Assembly: GCA_032622095.1 (NCBI GenBank)
Contig: CP136066.1
Location: 59,052,609 to 59,116,608 of the forward strand
Length of the DNA: 64,000 nucleotides
Direction of reading: 5' to 3'
DNA from: Siphonodentalium dalli
Lineage: Eukaryota; Mollusca; Scaphopoda; Gadilida; Siphonodentaliidae
Part shown: piece after piece, positions 47,211 to 59,398 of the stretch
Layout of the letters: each line of letters opens with the position of its first letter
Numbering within the stretch: the first letter of the stretch is position 1
Translations under genes and position numbers: made by a program
The notes under the pieces: model-generated
Told to the model about the DNA's origin: nothing
What the model saw: only the letters and a program-made list of their open reading frames with translations
The model's database searches: none

Positions 47211-48953
47211 TAGGGGCCTGCGAATCGGGTGTTTTCATTTCGAATCGAATCTCGAGACAAGCAAATGATTCGAAATAGAATCGAATCTCGAATCGAATCA
47301 TTGCTACTGAGCCAATCGAGTTCAAATTAATAATACTTAGCACTTCGCAGAAACTCCTAAAATTGCCTGGCGAAAACCACCTGGTGATCATCGATGTAGT
47401 GCAATAACCGCAGATTATGCGCTTATCGTTGAGTACAGATAAGAGCATACATGCATGAGATAACCACTGTCGACGTAAATACGGACAAGCGTATTGCGTG
47501 ATGCCAGTTTCATTTTGTTGAATAGCGCAGTATTTTTCGTTACATCTGCGATGATTGTGTTGTCTGTCGCTTGAACTGACAGACTTACCAGCCAATGTTT
47601 ACAAAAATACTCAGGACTTAGATTCAGACTCGCATTTACGCTAATCAAACAAAGATCTAAAATTTGGCATATATTTGTATTATGAAATTCCCATGATTCT
47701 TGGAACTACACTAGCACACAGCCTTGTATGGCAATTATTTTGTTCACTTTTGTAATTCTTACAGATTGGGTCAATTAGTTATATATTGTAGTTGGCGATA
47801 ACATTACATGTCCTGTCGTCAGACATAACGGTACGGGCGTACTTTTAAGGGCTTTGTCAACCCATTTCCCCAAAATTTAATGGAGTAAAATAAAGGATTC
47901 TGTTAATTTATATTAGTAATCATAGTAACCAATACAATCGATGCTCCATTTTAAGAGTATAATTCATGATGGGTTATCTTAGAAAAACAAAATGTGAACT
48001 TTATAGAGGTTTTAAAAATTATTATTTTCGAACCCAAATTCAACAAACACAAAGTCCATATCTAAGAAAAATATATGGGAATGTGTACTGAACACTATGA
48101 AGAATGATGAACAATAAAAATATATTCATATTTACCAAGCGTTCTTTGAAAATTTACTCAGAACCACTTGTATACAAATGGTAGATTTACTTGTTCAGTA
48201 ATGCTGTTGAGAAGATGACACTTGATGGGTGGATTAGAAGTCACATTGTGTCCAGTGAAGCTGGGAATATTATCTGCCAGTGTTCCAGCATGTAGCCACT
48301 GGACCATAAGGGATTATTCCATGAGTGGTGACCTATTTAGTGGTTACATGGTGGTGTGCTAAATGGAAGCTACAGAAACTATTTGATCAACTCACACTGT
48401 CAATAGTTAACCAATTGCTGCCAGCTCCCAGTCAGTCATGTTGTTGGAAGTAAATCTATCATTTGTAAACAAAGAACACTTGGTAAATATGAATATATTT
48501 TTATTGTTCATCATTCTTCACAGTGTTCAGTACACATTTCCATATTTATTTCTTAGAAAGTGATTTTGTGTTTGTTGGATTTGGGTTCGAAAAAAATATT
48601 TTTGAAAACCTCTATAAAGTTTACATTTTGTATTTCTAAGATAATCCATCATGACTTATACTCTTAACTGGTGCATCAATGGGTTTGGTTGTTGTGATTA
48701 CTAATAAAACTGAACATAATCCTTTATTTTGACTGCATCAAATGTGGGTTGAAAATGGGTTAGCAAAGTCCTTAAGTCATTTACTATGTTATTATAGTGA
48801 ATTTTCTTTTCTGGTAAGATCATTGTGGTCTATAGAAAGCACGGAAATGCACCTGTCACTAAAGATTCGACGAAATCCGAATCATGGTCGCCGATTTCGA
48901 ATCAAATCGAATCAGACGAACGATTTCGAATCGAATCGATTCGCAGGGCCCTA
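47211..48953. mobile_element. hAT-like non-autonomous foldback (1.74 kb)
   Basis: The ends TAGGGGCCTGCGAATCG and CGATTCGCAGGGCCCTA are inverted, and flanks TTTAAATC (47203-47210) and TTTAAAGC (48954-48961) form an 8 bp target repeat with one mismatch. Next to each end are ATTCGAATCGAATC runs. The inner parts 47860-48180 and 48465-48780 are inverted at high identity, for example CAATAAAAATATATTCATAT with its complement and AACCTCTATAAAGT with its complement. There is no transposase. Confidence 0.82.
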
Positions 48954-49249
48954 TTTAAAGCATATTAATAACATATATGTATATCTTGATCTGCGTTGAA
49001 GGTCATCTCAATGTGCCATTCCGATCGATAAATGGTCATTTCGATAAGCAATGTGAACCTGTTCACGCCAGGTTCACATAAAAAAGTACATTAGAAGCAA
49101 TGAACACTCATACTGGGTCCATGCCTCCATATATCTTATATATATTTAATATGCATTTTGAATCTGATCCTCTATATAATAAATAATAAGAATTAAGAAC
49201 ATAATCATCAGGATGTGATCACCATCACCAACATCAGAATGAGCGTCGG

Positions 49250-49775
49250 CGCTATATAAGGATTAACTGTCATGTGGACTGTTTTTATGGAGATGTAACG
49301 GTGAGGTAAGTGGACATAACTTGTGTAAAACCCGAAGGATTTTACATACAAGTTATGTCCACTTACCTCACCGTTACATCTCCATAAAAATAGTCCACAT
49401 GACAGTCAATCCTTATATTTATATACATTTAGCGAAAAAGCCACTTTTGTAAATGTATTTAAATCGAAAAGTGTATCGTGACAAGATCAGCCCAAAATAC
49501 CCAATAGCACCCTTGGCAAAAGTTAATAGGAACAATTTCTCTTCATGTTGAAACCCGATGATGTATTAAGTCAATCCTGCGCGAGTCAAAATGCGCCCAA
49601 AGCATTACGCGTTCGTCTTTCCAAACCTAATGACGTATCGATGGTGTTATTAGCTTGGTGTTATGATGCGTTGCGCATTCACCGAGAAATAACTGCAACT
49701 AGCCACGTGGGCGCCGACCAATCAGAATGCTGGATTTAGTGATGACAACACTTAGTGTGTAAATATATCGGTATA
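49250..49775. repeat. Hairpin plus flank, copy 1 of a direct duplication
   Basis: A hairpin of about 170 bases (49256-49424) has arms TATAAGGATTAACTGTCATG and complement, covering TGGAGATGTAACGGTGAGG and ACTTACCTCACCGTTACATC. It is followed by AGCGAAAAAGCCACTTTTGT and further sequence to about 49775. The whole block recurs at 50154-50640. Confidence 0.85.
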
Positions 49776-50153
49776 CATGCATGGTAATAATAATGGCATC
49801 CTGGACATATAGTCGTCACAATAATACAAATGCTGCTCGTTCAGAGAAATTAATTTCAAAAGTTCATGAAGCAGATCAAGTCCGTTATGTACGGATGGAA
49901 TGACAATAGTGATGAAAGCAGCGAATACAAGAAAAACCAGGACATTTAAAATATTAAAAAGCAAAACCTTTTCGTCCAATAAAAATAAAATAAAATAATG
50001 GGCATCCAACAGGCTGTGCTGGATTCTTTGGTGTTATAATAGGTACCGGTAACTTATATATTCTTTCAAATTTTGATAATCGTCGTAATTAGATTATATG
50101 CTATTCATTGCTTGTTAATTGGTATTATGTTTTATGGTGTACTATGTGTTATT

Positions 50154-50640
50154 CATATAAGGATTAACTGTCATGTGGACTGTTTTTATGGAGATGTAAC
50201 CGAAGAGTTTAACATACAAGTTATGACCACTTACCTCACTGTTACATCTCCATAAAAACAGTCCACATGACAGTTAATCCTTATAGTTATATACATTTAG
50301 CGAAAAAGCCACTTTTGTAAATGTATTTAAATCGAAAAGTGTATCGTGACAAAACCAGCCCAAAATATCCCATAGCGCCCTTGGCAAAGTTAACAGGAAC
50401 AACGAGGCTCTTTATATTGAAACATGATTTATTAAGTCAATCCTACGCGAGTCCAAATGCGCCCAAAACATTACGCGTTCTTCTTTCCGAAACCGATGAC
50501 GCGTCGATGTATTATGGGGCTGCAGTTATGACCTGTTGCGCGTTCACCGAGAAATAATTGCAACTAGTCACGTGGGCGCCGACCAATTGGAATGCTGGAT
50601 TTAGTGATAACCACACTTAGTATGTAAATATATATAGTTG
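50154..50640. repeat. Hairpin plus flank, copy 2
   Basis: Same order as 49250-49775: a hairpin with shorter loop (50157-50285), then AGCGAAAAAGCCACTTTTGT, TCGAAAAGTGTATCGTGACA and CACGTGGGCGCCGACCAAT. Between the copies, 49776-50153 holds only unsupported ORFs. Confidence 0.85.
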
Positions 50641-51163
50641 TTTGTCACAATTCACTGTGTTCTATTTTCACTGCTTTATCGAATTATGAAAAAAAATTAT
50701 GAAAAAAAAAATTCATCGCATCACAGATATTCTCCCAACACAATCCGAGAGAATATATTCGTCCGTTGATTATTTACACGATTCTACCGAAAACCAATCA
50801 ATGACAGATTAGTGCTTAAGACACCGCAAATACGGCGTTTGCCGCACCGCAAATGTCGCGTGGAATAGCCTTAAGCACACACAGCCTCGAATATTCTCAT
50901 GTCCTGATCCACTTCCATTAAATCAATTCCGTTCAACAGTGCATAACCGACTGTGTGCGGTCAGTATTCCAGATCTGCCGACTGGCAGCTTACTGCGCAT
51001 GCCGGAAAGATTCATGGTTAGCTCCTTATATAAAACTATTTATCGTGGAATGATAAAATATGCAATATATGGGCCAATTATCGGACATTAATATGTTTAC
51101 TCAAAGTAAGTAATCATACATTTTGCCGTTTACCCGAATTAAATCGGTGCAGATTAACCCCCA

Positions 51164-54100
51164 CACGGCTACATCAACAGTGCCAAGTCAACATGGCCGC
51201 TAGTCATAGTACGACCTGATAATATGGCTTACGCCATACAGGTCGTAGCGCGGATCTTCTATCATCTTAGATGACTATCTAATTTATTTAAATACACTTA
51301 ATTTTAAGAATCAACTAACACAGTCATTAATGTCAACATTATTGCAATTTATATTAGCTCTCAGACCTACAAGAACATGTGTATAATTCCGTAATTATTT
51401 AATCCAAAAATCCAGTCGGAAAACATGTTGACAAAACGTGGTTAAATGGCCGAAGCAGGAGCAGCTAACATATCACATGACTACGTGCGTCTCGTGCACT
51501 AATCGCGCATGGGAATGTCACCGAACATGATTCTGCAACCCACATGACTGTATCAGGAAGTTATCAGTACGCATGTGTAACAAATTGAAATCAATTAGTT
51601 GTAAAAAATACACGCATGCGCAGATTGTAGTTACCCTCACCTTGAATTGTATCAGGCTAACTGAATTGTACACTCAATGTGAACGCATGTGATTACCTTG
51701 ACGCGTGCACGGGGATTCCGGGTGAACTCACAGGGGAATTCATGAAATGATGTGTCACATGCAATGATCGACGAACACACGACATGTCAGTGTTTACGTT
51801 CTATTATTTGTCGGATCTTAAGGATAAATGACACGTAGGTGAGTGGATGGTTTCACACTTGTATTAGTATTTAGTTGATAAATACATGTGCCACAGTGCG
51901 TTGGTCCTAATTGTTACTTTTATAGGAATCATAGTCGCCTATGTTGTTTAAAGCACGCCATGGATCTTTGATGGCGTAAGCCATGACACAAAGATCAAAT
52001 GGATCTACATGGCCGCGGGAATGTCGAGCCATACTACCTCTTTGTATATATAAAATATATAAATGTTACAAGTGCCTGTGTGAATGACCTGCCGAGAGCG
52101 AATGGTACAATCGAACCCCCATGTCGCCCACCCGAGGTAGGTCATATATAACTTCCACGAATGACTCCGACACCAATGTATATACGATAGACAAGTAACC
52201 CTATATCAACAACTTCGACACCAAAATTATGCACACTTGTTTCCATTCCAACCGCGGCGACAATGGAAATCACCCACCATTCACGCACACCCTTTGCTTG
52301 GACCAATATATCGGTCAAGCCGACAGTTATCTTGATTATTCGTTTGTCTAACCCCAATTATGTTGTCCATGTCAATGAGATAATATGCCGAAAAACTGAT
52401 TACTTTGCCAAGCACCTTTTCTAATCCTGATGTCTGTTTTCTGAAGTCGGTATTGCCTATTTCAACACACATCGATACGAATCGGACGTGTCCGTCTCAG
52501 GTGATAATTAAAGTAATCAATTAAATAAATAATAATTGTATTTGTTTGACTAAGTCAAACAGGATAATTGCATAAGGGAATCTGCATTGGGCACATATCA
52601 CTTTATAGATACAGACTATAGCGTAGTATATAACGTCATGCACGACGACATCCCACCGGGTCACCTCTCACACCCCATATTAAAGCTCGTGGGCTCTTCC
52701 CCAAATAATCCATCCATTCAATTAAATCAAAGAGATAACATTAATCCATTGTGTCCGCTTTTGCCGTGTTCAGACATGACTTTTTTCTGTGTGCCATAAT
52801 TATCTCCAACAACAACAACCGTGGGGTGAAGGAGAAGATCACTCGATCTTTTCGACCATCCCGGGCGCTTCGCGCCCATCTACTCACTTTATTATCCGGC
52901 CTTTCTTGAAGATTCTATGCGGGAACGCACAAACAGTATTAGACATTTCAGTTTAATTGATACTGCAGTATTAATTCAACAATACCTCATTTCTGTAAAT
53001 TACATTATGTTCTGTCAAATACTCATATCTGATTCATACAATGTATCTATGCATATACTATAGATCTTCAAGAATATATTGGCACATTTATATTGCTTGT
53101 CCATTTACTCCCTTGCTCGCAATTATGCCGAATTTGAGCTTACTGGATAGGGACACGCATCAATTTAAAATATTGTCGCTGTCCGCCATTTGTTGCCACA
53201 GTCATGGTGATGGTCCTTGAAAACTTAGAATCTGATGAGTATTTTGGTTCTATATTTACAGCCGTCCGATTTTTTCAAAACATTCATTGCTTTTGTGCAA
53301 AAAAAACAGGTTAAGTTTCAATCCGTGTTCGGTTCGGTTTGCCGATTAATTTTATTTCCATTATCATGCAGAGATGGAGTAGGGTGGGGTTGGTGAAAAC
53401 TTATATCATGGGTCAAAATCTATTGTGAATTTAGTCCCAAATATGTTCGGATTCTTTGATTTTCCAACCAGAATTTACTGTGAAATTTCTTACTTCGTTA
53501 TTATATCTGCTGAAATGATAATCAGTTGAACAATTTGCAATCATAATAGATGCCATTTTGAAAAAGGTTTAGGTACCGGTTGTTAGATTATTCCAACCCA
53601 AAGGGGTGCATATACATATACACGTTCCCACACAGTGTCCGTTTCATGTGGTGGGGTGCAAGCAGAATTCGAAGTGGACACCCCATCCGGGAACGTCCCT
53701 GGTTATATTAGTATGTATCGTGTGTGTATCACAATATGCTTGTCTACATTTGCATGCGAAGGCCAACATCATCCATCGAATTAAATCGACGATCGACAGT
53801 GGACGGGATCAACATCGGATTAACTCAACGACCAGCGATGCTTGGCTTGAATTCGAGCGATTTAGTAAACAGGTTCCCAAATGGGCGGGTCAGGTTGGTT
53901 GGTATATACATTTAAAACCCACCGGCGTGTTATCCCTTTGTCCGGACAGGGCTCTTATCTGGCAGAACGCTCAAGCGTTTTGATCGCATGAACATTATTT
54001 TAACGCCAACAGTCATTCTTTTTTAAGAATGCCCGTGGGCATTATTTTTTAAGAATGCCCGGCATTATTTTTTACGAATACGCGAGGGATTAAATCGACT

Positions 54101-54187
54101 GAGTGACGTCATAGAGTGGCTCCTCCCCCAATCATGTAAGTCGAGTCAATATAGCGTGTCGGCAAGCTGCATTAAATATCGGAACAC
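51164..54187. other. No recognised gene; small hairpins
   Basis: A near-perfect hairpin ACGACCTG..TATGGC/GCCATA..CAGGTCGT sits at 51211-51246, and a second GATCTTTGATGGC..ACAAAGATC hairpin at 51962-51996. GGGCGCTTCGCGCCC (52863) is another short GC-rich hairpin. A 30-base AAGAATGCCCG repeat is at 54021-54075. ORFs of 60-125 codons (52142-52799, 53606-53983) have no motif or exon signal. Confidence 0.45.
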
Positions 54188-54620
54188 TTAAAAGGTACTC
54201 AATCCGATCAGGCCTTCATAAATTACTATTTCTTTGGCTTCGGGGATAAAAAATAATTGATTCGAGACGAGTAACCTATCTATCAACGCTCATAGTGATC
54301 AGATTGTTTTTTGATGTTTTGTTATTTCTATTGTTTCTGGCCCAGAAACACGCCGTCAAAAGGATGGTCTCATTGCGTTATTAATACACTTGATTTTAGA
54401 GTTATCCAGCTTCGCCTGTTTGAATAAGTGTTTCTGTGAAAATTATACATCTCGAGAAAATTACAAACTTAGGGGCAATAATTGCAAACTTTAAAAATTA
54501 ATATCTAATAACTCTGAGCTTTGATGGATGGGTTCCTCGACTCGAATCAAATATTTTGTTTACCCCTGAAGTCACAGAAATAGTAATTTAGGGGTGCTTA
54601 ATCGGATTGAGTACCTTTAA
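54188..54620. mobile_element. TTAA-flanked MITE, copy 5
   Basis: AAGGTACTCAATCCGATC at 54192 and ATCGGATTGAGTACC at 54602 are inverted and flanked by TTAA on both sides. Both arms include the CTTTGGCTTCGGGG / CCCCTGAAGTCACAGAAATA segment, making this copy more symmetrical than copy 1. Confidence 0.85.
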
Positions 54621-56548
54621 TTTGCTGAGCTAATTAAAACTCACAAATATTTAGCGATTTTGATTTTATATTGCCACGCCAAAAAATAAAATAAAATTTC
54701 TTCAAACTTTGATACAAAAACACCAACAGCTCTTTGGACTATTTAGAAAAGTCCGCAGACAGGCTAAAACACATATAGATAACATCTAAATACGTCCCTA
54801 AGTCGGTCAAATAAACACAAAACCGTTTAACACAGATTTTAACTATACGTTACTTATTGAACGAGAAAGTGCTCACATGGTTATTTTTAATACAATGGGG
54901 AAGCACAGAAAAAATATAACATTTCCAGTATCAAATTGAAACAGAATAGCGTATACCCATGTGTATAGACATGTCATGCATATCTACTCTGGCTTCGCCA
55001 AGATATCATACTCCACTAGTTCAAAACATGATAACTTTCTGTTGCTCTGACAGGGAAGTTTTATAACATTGAAAAAAAATGCATTTAACATAATGCTCGG
55101 TTATAACTGTTCCGTAATAACATTGTATTTTATAGCAGGTAAAGGTCCTAACTCGAGTTTGCATGGTTTGGGGGACTTTAATTTAATTAATCGATTGTAC
55201 TATGCGTCGCTTGGAAAGTTGGAATTTCATTGATGTTGGCTCACAAAGCTACACAAATCTTGCAACCTCGAGCTGGGAATTTATATTCAAGGAACAAGTA
55301 TTAACACAGAAATATATTCCCTGCATGGTTTGTTCAATCTTCAACCCCATCAGAAGATAATAGAAAAGGCTCCCAGGGTTTGAACATATGGGAAATGATA
55401 TATACGGGGGTACGGGAGCCTGATAAATTATTATGGAATGTTAACGTATTTGATGTCGAATTAGATGGGGCATCTTTAAATCAAGAAAGAAATATAGTAA
55501 GATATTGCTCACATACACTGTCCGAATCCAAAGCGCAACGACAAACTTTGGAAGAAACGTCCCTCAACTGGCGAGTCCTAATTCGAATTAAATAATAATT
55601 GAAATGTGTTGCTTTTCATCGTGGACATCACAAACTGTCCGTGCTGAACTGTGGGCGTGTACTCAGGTAATCAAGGCAGAGCTTTGGGCCAGACACAATT
55701 GATAGTTGGCTCCAACGACAATTCAATGAGTGGGTTTTAAGTCAGATAATATTCTCAGCGTCGGGAATTCGGTAAAGAATAGACTCGGGCAAGCCCTCGT
55801 CTATTCTTTTACCGAATTCCCTCTGCTTCGAACATTATCCTTTACGTACTTACCAATCTGATCCGTCCATTTACCGACCTGTTTACGTCGCTCGAGTTTA
55901 TGCCAAACATTGCTGGCTTATCGGTATGTGGTCACGTGACTTTCCGCCTTCTGATTGGCTCAGAGCTGTACCTCTTTTTAGAGTTCATCTGTTAGATGGT
56001 CTACACCACACATGGGCACTTCATGCTTATATGGTCCGTGCTATCTTTAGCACGTGGCGACTTTGCATAAGTCGTTCAACACTGTCTTGTGTTTCATGCT
56101 TAATCATTTGCGTTATATTAAGTTAGCTGAGTTCACCAAATTATCAAAACAAAAATTTTATTCTTCCTTTCACAGTATGCGGATCAAATGATCTTCTGAA
56201 GTGATATATCCGGCCGATTAATAAATAGTGAATTCCTACATTTTGTTTTTGATACCGAAATATTTCATGAGTGTCTGGAAAGAAATATCGAATGTTCACG
56301 AGCGGCCACAATCAATAATAAGACATTCCAACTGACCAACTATCTAAGGTTAAAAGTACACGGACAGTTCTAAGGTTCAAAGTACACGGAGTATCTGAGA
56401 AATATCGAAGGTAAATACCGTGCGACCAGGGCTGTTATCAGTTAGGTGGGGTATTGTGTATCAAGTCGATACACTTGTTCCCAAATAAATTGATATTCAT
56501 TTTGTTATTTATATTGAATTAATATATAATAATATGTTTGAATTACAG
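54621..56548. other. No recognised gene; one small hairpin
   Basis: GGGAATTCGGTAAAGAATAG and CTATTCTTTTACCGAATTCC form a hairpin at 55763-55824, probably a tiny MITE. ORFs at 55380-55595 and 55926-56126 are unsupported. A short direct repeat TAAGGTT.AAAGTACACGGA is at 56346 and 56371. Confidence 0.4.
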
Positions 56549-56680
56549 GTTGGGCCAACAACTGGGATGCTGCTTCCAACTTCGACTGCCCTCATGCTGG
56601 TTATATAGCCGGTATGCAAAGTCAACATAACAACCACAAGGAAGACAGACTGTATAAATTCTATTGCTGTCATTTGGCTG
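56549..56680 (+). CDS. Dermatopontin-family gene B, exon 3
   Basis: Acceptor tttgaattacag, 132 bases, donor gtaagc; entry and exit are both phase 1. It reads G-WANNWDAASNFDC, GYIAGMQSQHNNHK and EDRLYKFYCCHLAG, the second dermatopontin repeat with the EDR-x-Y-x-F-x-CC hallmark. These are residues 217-260 of the predicted precursor. The acceptor context and the first intron bases match gene A exon 3. The third repeat, corresponding to gene A exon 4, was not found between 56681 and 64000, so it must lie beyond the window with the LINE in the intervening intron. Confidence 0.87.
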
Positions 56681-56714
56681 GTAAGCAACGATATAAAACG
56701 ACGTCCTGGACGTT

Positions 56715-56882
56715 TTATTATAGAGAATATCCGCATAGTGTAGCTGAATAAAGAATTTATTTTTGCGAGTATGTGGGCATCTATTTGGCGAGCCTCAAGG
56801 CGAGCCAAATAGATGTCCACATACGAGCAAAAATAAATTCTCTGTTCAGCTACACTATGCGGATGTTCTGTTTATCCACCGA
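56715..56882. mobile_element. Hairpin MITE in gene B intron 3
   Basis: ATCCGCATAGTGTAGCTGAA with its complement near 56848-56868, TAAATTTATTTTTGC-like arms and GGCATCTATTTGGC/GCCAAATAGATG around a CTCAAGG centre make a hairpin of about 165 bases. It starts 35 bases after the donor of exon 3. Confidence 0.85.
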
Positions 56883-58363
56883 ACAAATTTAAATGTATTT
56901 TATAGCAGTTTTTGTCAAAAAACATCGCAAAATTCACAAGCGATGACCAACTTAGCGACTTTATCTGTATAGTAAAGACTAATTAATTATGATACAGTTT
57001 TGTATTCATGCGACTACACCGCGAAATAGTCCGCTTCACAATTTCTAAATTATGCCGGAAAAATGTTATAGCATGGTGTAATTTCTAATAACATCTAAAT
57101 GATTCGTGTAACATTCAAATCTAAAACTGAATAGTACAAGTATAGCAGTCTTGTGAATTTGGGTGTTTCTGCTTGAAACTTATTAAAATGAATGAATTGA
57201 AAGTCTGAACTTTAGCAGTAGCATCAGCACCAAGATCGGCAATGCAAATGCACCCGCTCACGGAAGAATATCGTATACTTTACAGTAACAAACTGCCAAT
57301 TGCTTAATCAAGTTATAGACTTCATCAATTGAACATTGACAAATTATATTAGTGTGCATTTTGATGCTCCATAACGCTGTTACGACCCAGTGACGTCACT
57401 CACGAACTGCTGGAGGTTAACTGGTCCAAGTTCTTGCAACCTTTCTCCCTCGCAAATATTATTAAGTTTATCTGTCTAGTAGAGGATGCTTTATCTGTCT
57501 AGTAGACGGATAGGATAGAGGCGTGGTTTATCTGATGGGCTTTATATGTATAGTAGAGAGAGGTAGGAGGTGGATAAAAATATATCCTCGAATCTGAAAC
57601 TTCGTACATAGGGGTCAATTGGCCCGGGGAGTATCGTGGGATAGGTGCCGTTGGCATCAGCTGTCTTACGACATAAGAACGAACGACACCGTGGGCATCT
57701 ACTGGCCCAAATGAGGCAAGTGTTTGTCTTCCTATAGTAAACGAGGCACGTAGTTACATTCTACCTTTAAGTGGTGTCCACCTGCAGAGACAAGTTTATG
57801 TCTTCGTGGTGGAGAGAGCGCAAAACCAAACAAGGAAACCATAGTCGGAAATGGTAACGCCATCAAGATCATATTATTAGCCATATATAAACTATATTCA
57901 AACTTTAATGTACAGTGATTGTGAAGAAAAACGTGTATATAGGTAACGCCTATGTAGTTGATTATATGTGATATTTTGTGTATGTGCGTATACTGTACAC
58001 TTGGCGAGAAAGGATGTGTAAACATTTTTAAAATCGAACGTGCCAACTAAAATTTATTTTGAAATATTTACACACCACATGATACATGTATGTGTTCACA
58101 AAGGGCACACGCATATATAGTTGTAAGCATATATATATACGTTCTGAAATGTTCATCGCCAAACATGCAACGGCAATTGCATTGATACAGAAATAACCAC
58201 ACACCCATTGCCAAAGAAGTAACGAATGCCTTGGCGATTGACACGTTAGTATGTCGACGCGCTGCCAGCTCGCGGCAAATACACTAAACTGTTGGTTTCT
58301 CGCGGTCTCTGCTACGACATTTAAATTGTTTTCGACTTGCGTGTATCTTCTCTTTGTTATTTG
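56883..58363. other. No recognised gene
   Basis: Intron 3 of gene B. The only feature is the interspersed repeat at 57835-57910 shared with 1935-2035. The 104-codon minus ORF at 57732-58046 overlaps that repeat and has no motif. Confidence 0.4.
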
Positions 58364-58675
58364 TTCTAATTGCTATTGAAATAGAAGTATGAATAGTGCA
58401 TGAAATAGCATGCAGAATAATAATCAGGCCAAAAAGCTCTCGATCTTCGTCTCATGGTTTGAGTCCGTTTCTAATCACAGTTAGTCCATCCGAGTACGCA
58501 AATACCTGTTCTAATTTCTATTGAAATAGATATCTGAAAAGTGCATGAAATTGCATGCAGGATAATAATGCGACCAAAAATTGTCATTCTTCGTTACATG
58601 GTACAAGTCCGCAAATACCGAGTACGTTTCTGATCACATTTAGCCCATCGGTGTACGCAATTACCCAGTAAGTTT
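58364..58675. repeat. Tandem duplication, unit about 150 bp
   Basis: TTCTAATT.CTATTGAAATAGA, AGTGCATGAAAT.GCATGCAG, TTCGT...ATGGT and CGAGTACGCAA-like words occur in the same order twice (58364-58510 and 58511-58675), about 80 percent alike by eye. Confidence 0.75.
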
Positions 58676-58699
58676 TAGTCACATTTATTCATCACCTCC

Positions 58700-59155
58700 T
58701 ACGACAGGGCCCGATATACTTGCCAATATACAGCATAAGAGGGCGTAATGATGATCTAAGAATGGTCTCAGGTAATGGTATCAACTGAAGATATGGTCTC
58801 TCGTGAGGGTTAAAATTACCGGTTTATCTCATAATTCTCTACCACTTAACACGACCCCGCCCACCTGAGGATAAGCACCAGATCAGGTGCCAAAACATTT
58901 AGTTGAAATCCACATCTAAACCCACCAACCCTTGCCCCACCCCTTGATACCGCCAGCTATAGTTATCCTATCCCAATGACCACCCCATCCCACGATATTA
59001 CCATATATGTACATATGTCGACTTAGCCTGCCCCCTCCCCTTTACTAACAATGTAACGCATGCGCAACACTCTACTGTACTGAAAATTGTGTAATAATTA
59101 TGTCTCAATTATGTCTGTTATATATGACGATTTGAGTGAAATTAAACCTATCTAT
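58700..59155 (+). mobile_element. Possible non-LTR retrotransposon 3' end
   Basis: The segment ends in GTGAAATTAAACCTATCTAT and CTA, a tail like those that close many non-LTR retrotransposons, after a CCTGAGGATAAGCACCAGAT stretch. No coding part is attached, so this is only a suggestion. Confidence 0.35.
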
Positions 59156-59169
59156 CTAAAATACATGTA

Positions 59170-59398
59170 TGGTCCATGATGGTTAAGTGAAATATGGTCA
59201 CACCCAGAGAGGGTTAATTAAAATATGGTCACATGACGGTAAGTTAAAATATAGTCGAATGACGAGGATTAATTAAAATAAATATATGGTGTCACCAGTG
59301 TTGATTAACAACGGTCCCATGGGGTTTTATAAATAAAATATAGCCCCATGAGGGTCAATTAAAATATGGTGCAATGAGGACTAATTAAAATTTATACC
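59170..59398. repeat. Degenerate minisatellite, unit about 35 bp
   Basis: ATGGTCACA..GAGGGTTAATTAAAAT-like units repeat six or seven times with drift. Confidence 0.75.

Larger units (their letters stand above)
45759..51163. mobile_element. Foldback element in gene B intron 2 (5.4 kb)
   Basis: The arms 45759-46262 and 50635-51163 are inverted copies, for example CTGCACCGATTTAATTCGGG, AGTTTTATATAAGGAGCTAA, CAACGGACGAATATATTCTC and ATTGGTTTTCGGTAGAATCG with complements. The interior of 4.4 kb contains a minisatellite, a hAT-like element and a duplicated hairpin block, but no transposase. Confidence 0.8.
45144..56548 (+). other. Gene B intron 2 (11.4 kb)
   Basis: It runs from donor gttagt to acceptor tttgaattacag, phase 1. 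It contains the foldback element 45759-51163 with its nested insertions, hairpins at 51211 and 55763, and a TTAA MITE at 54188. No additional dermatopontin exon is seen in it. The 45144-45758 part and most of 51164-56548 hold no recognised feature. Confidence 0.7.
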
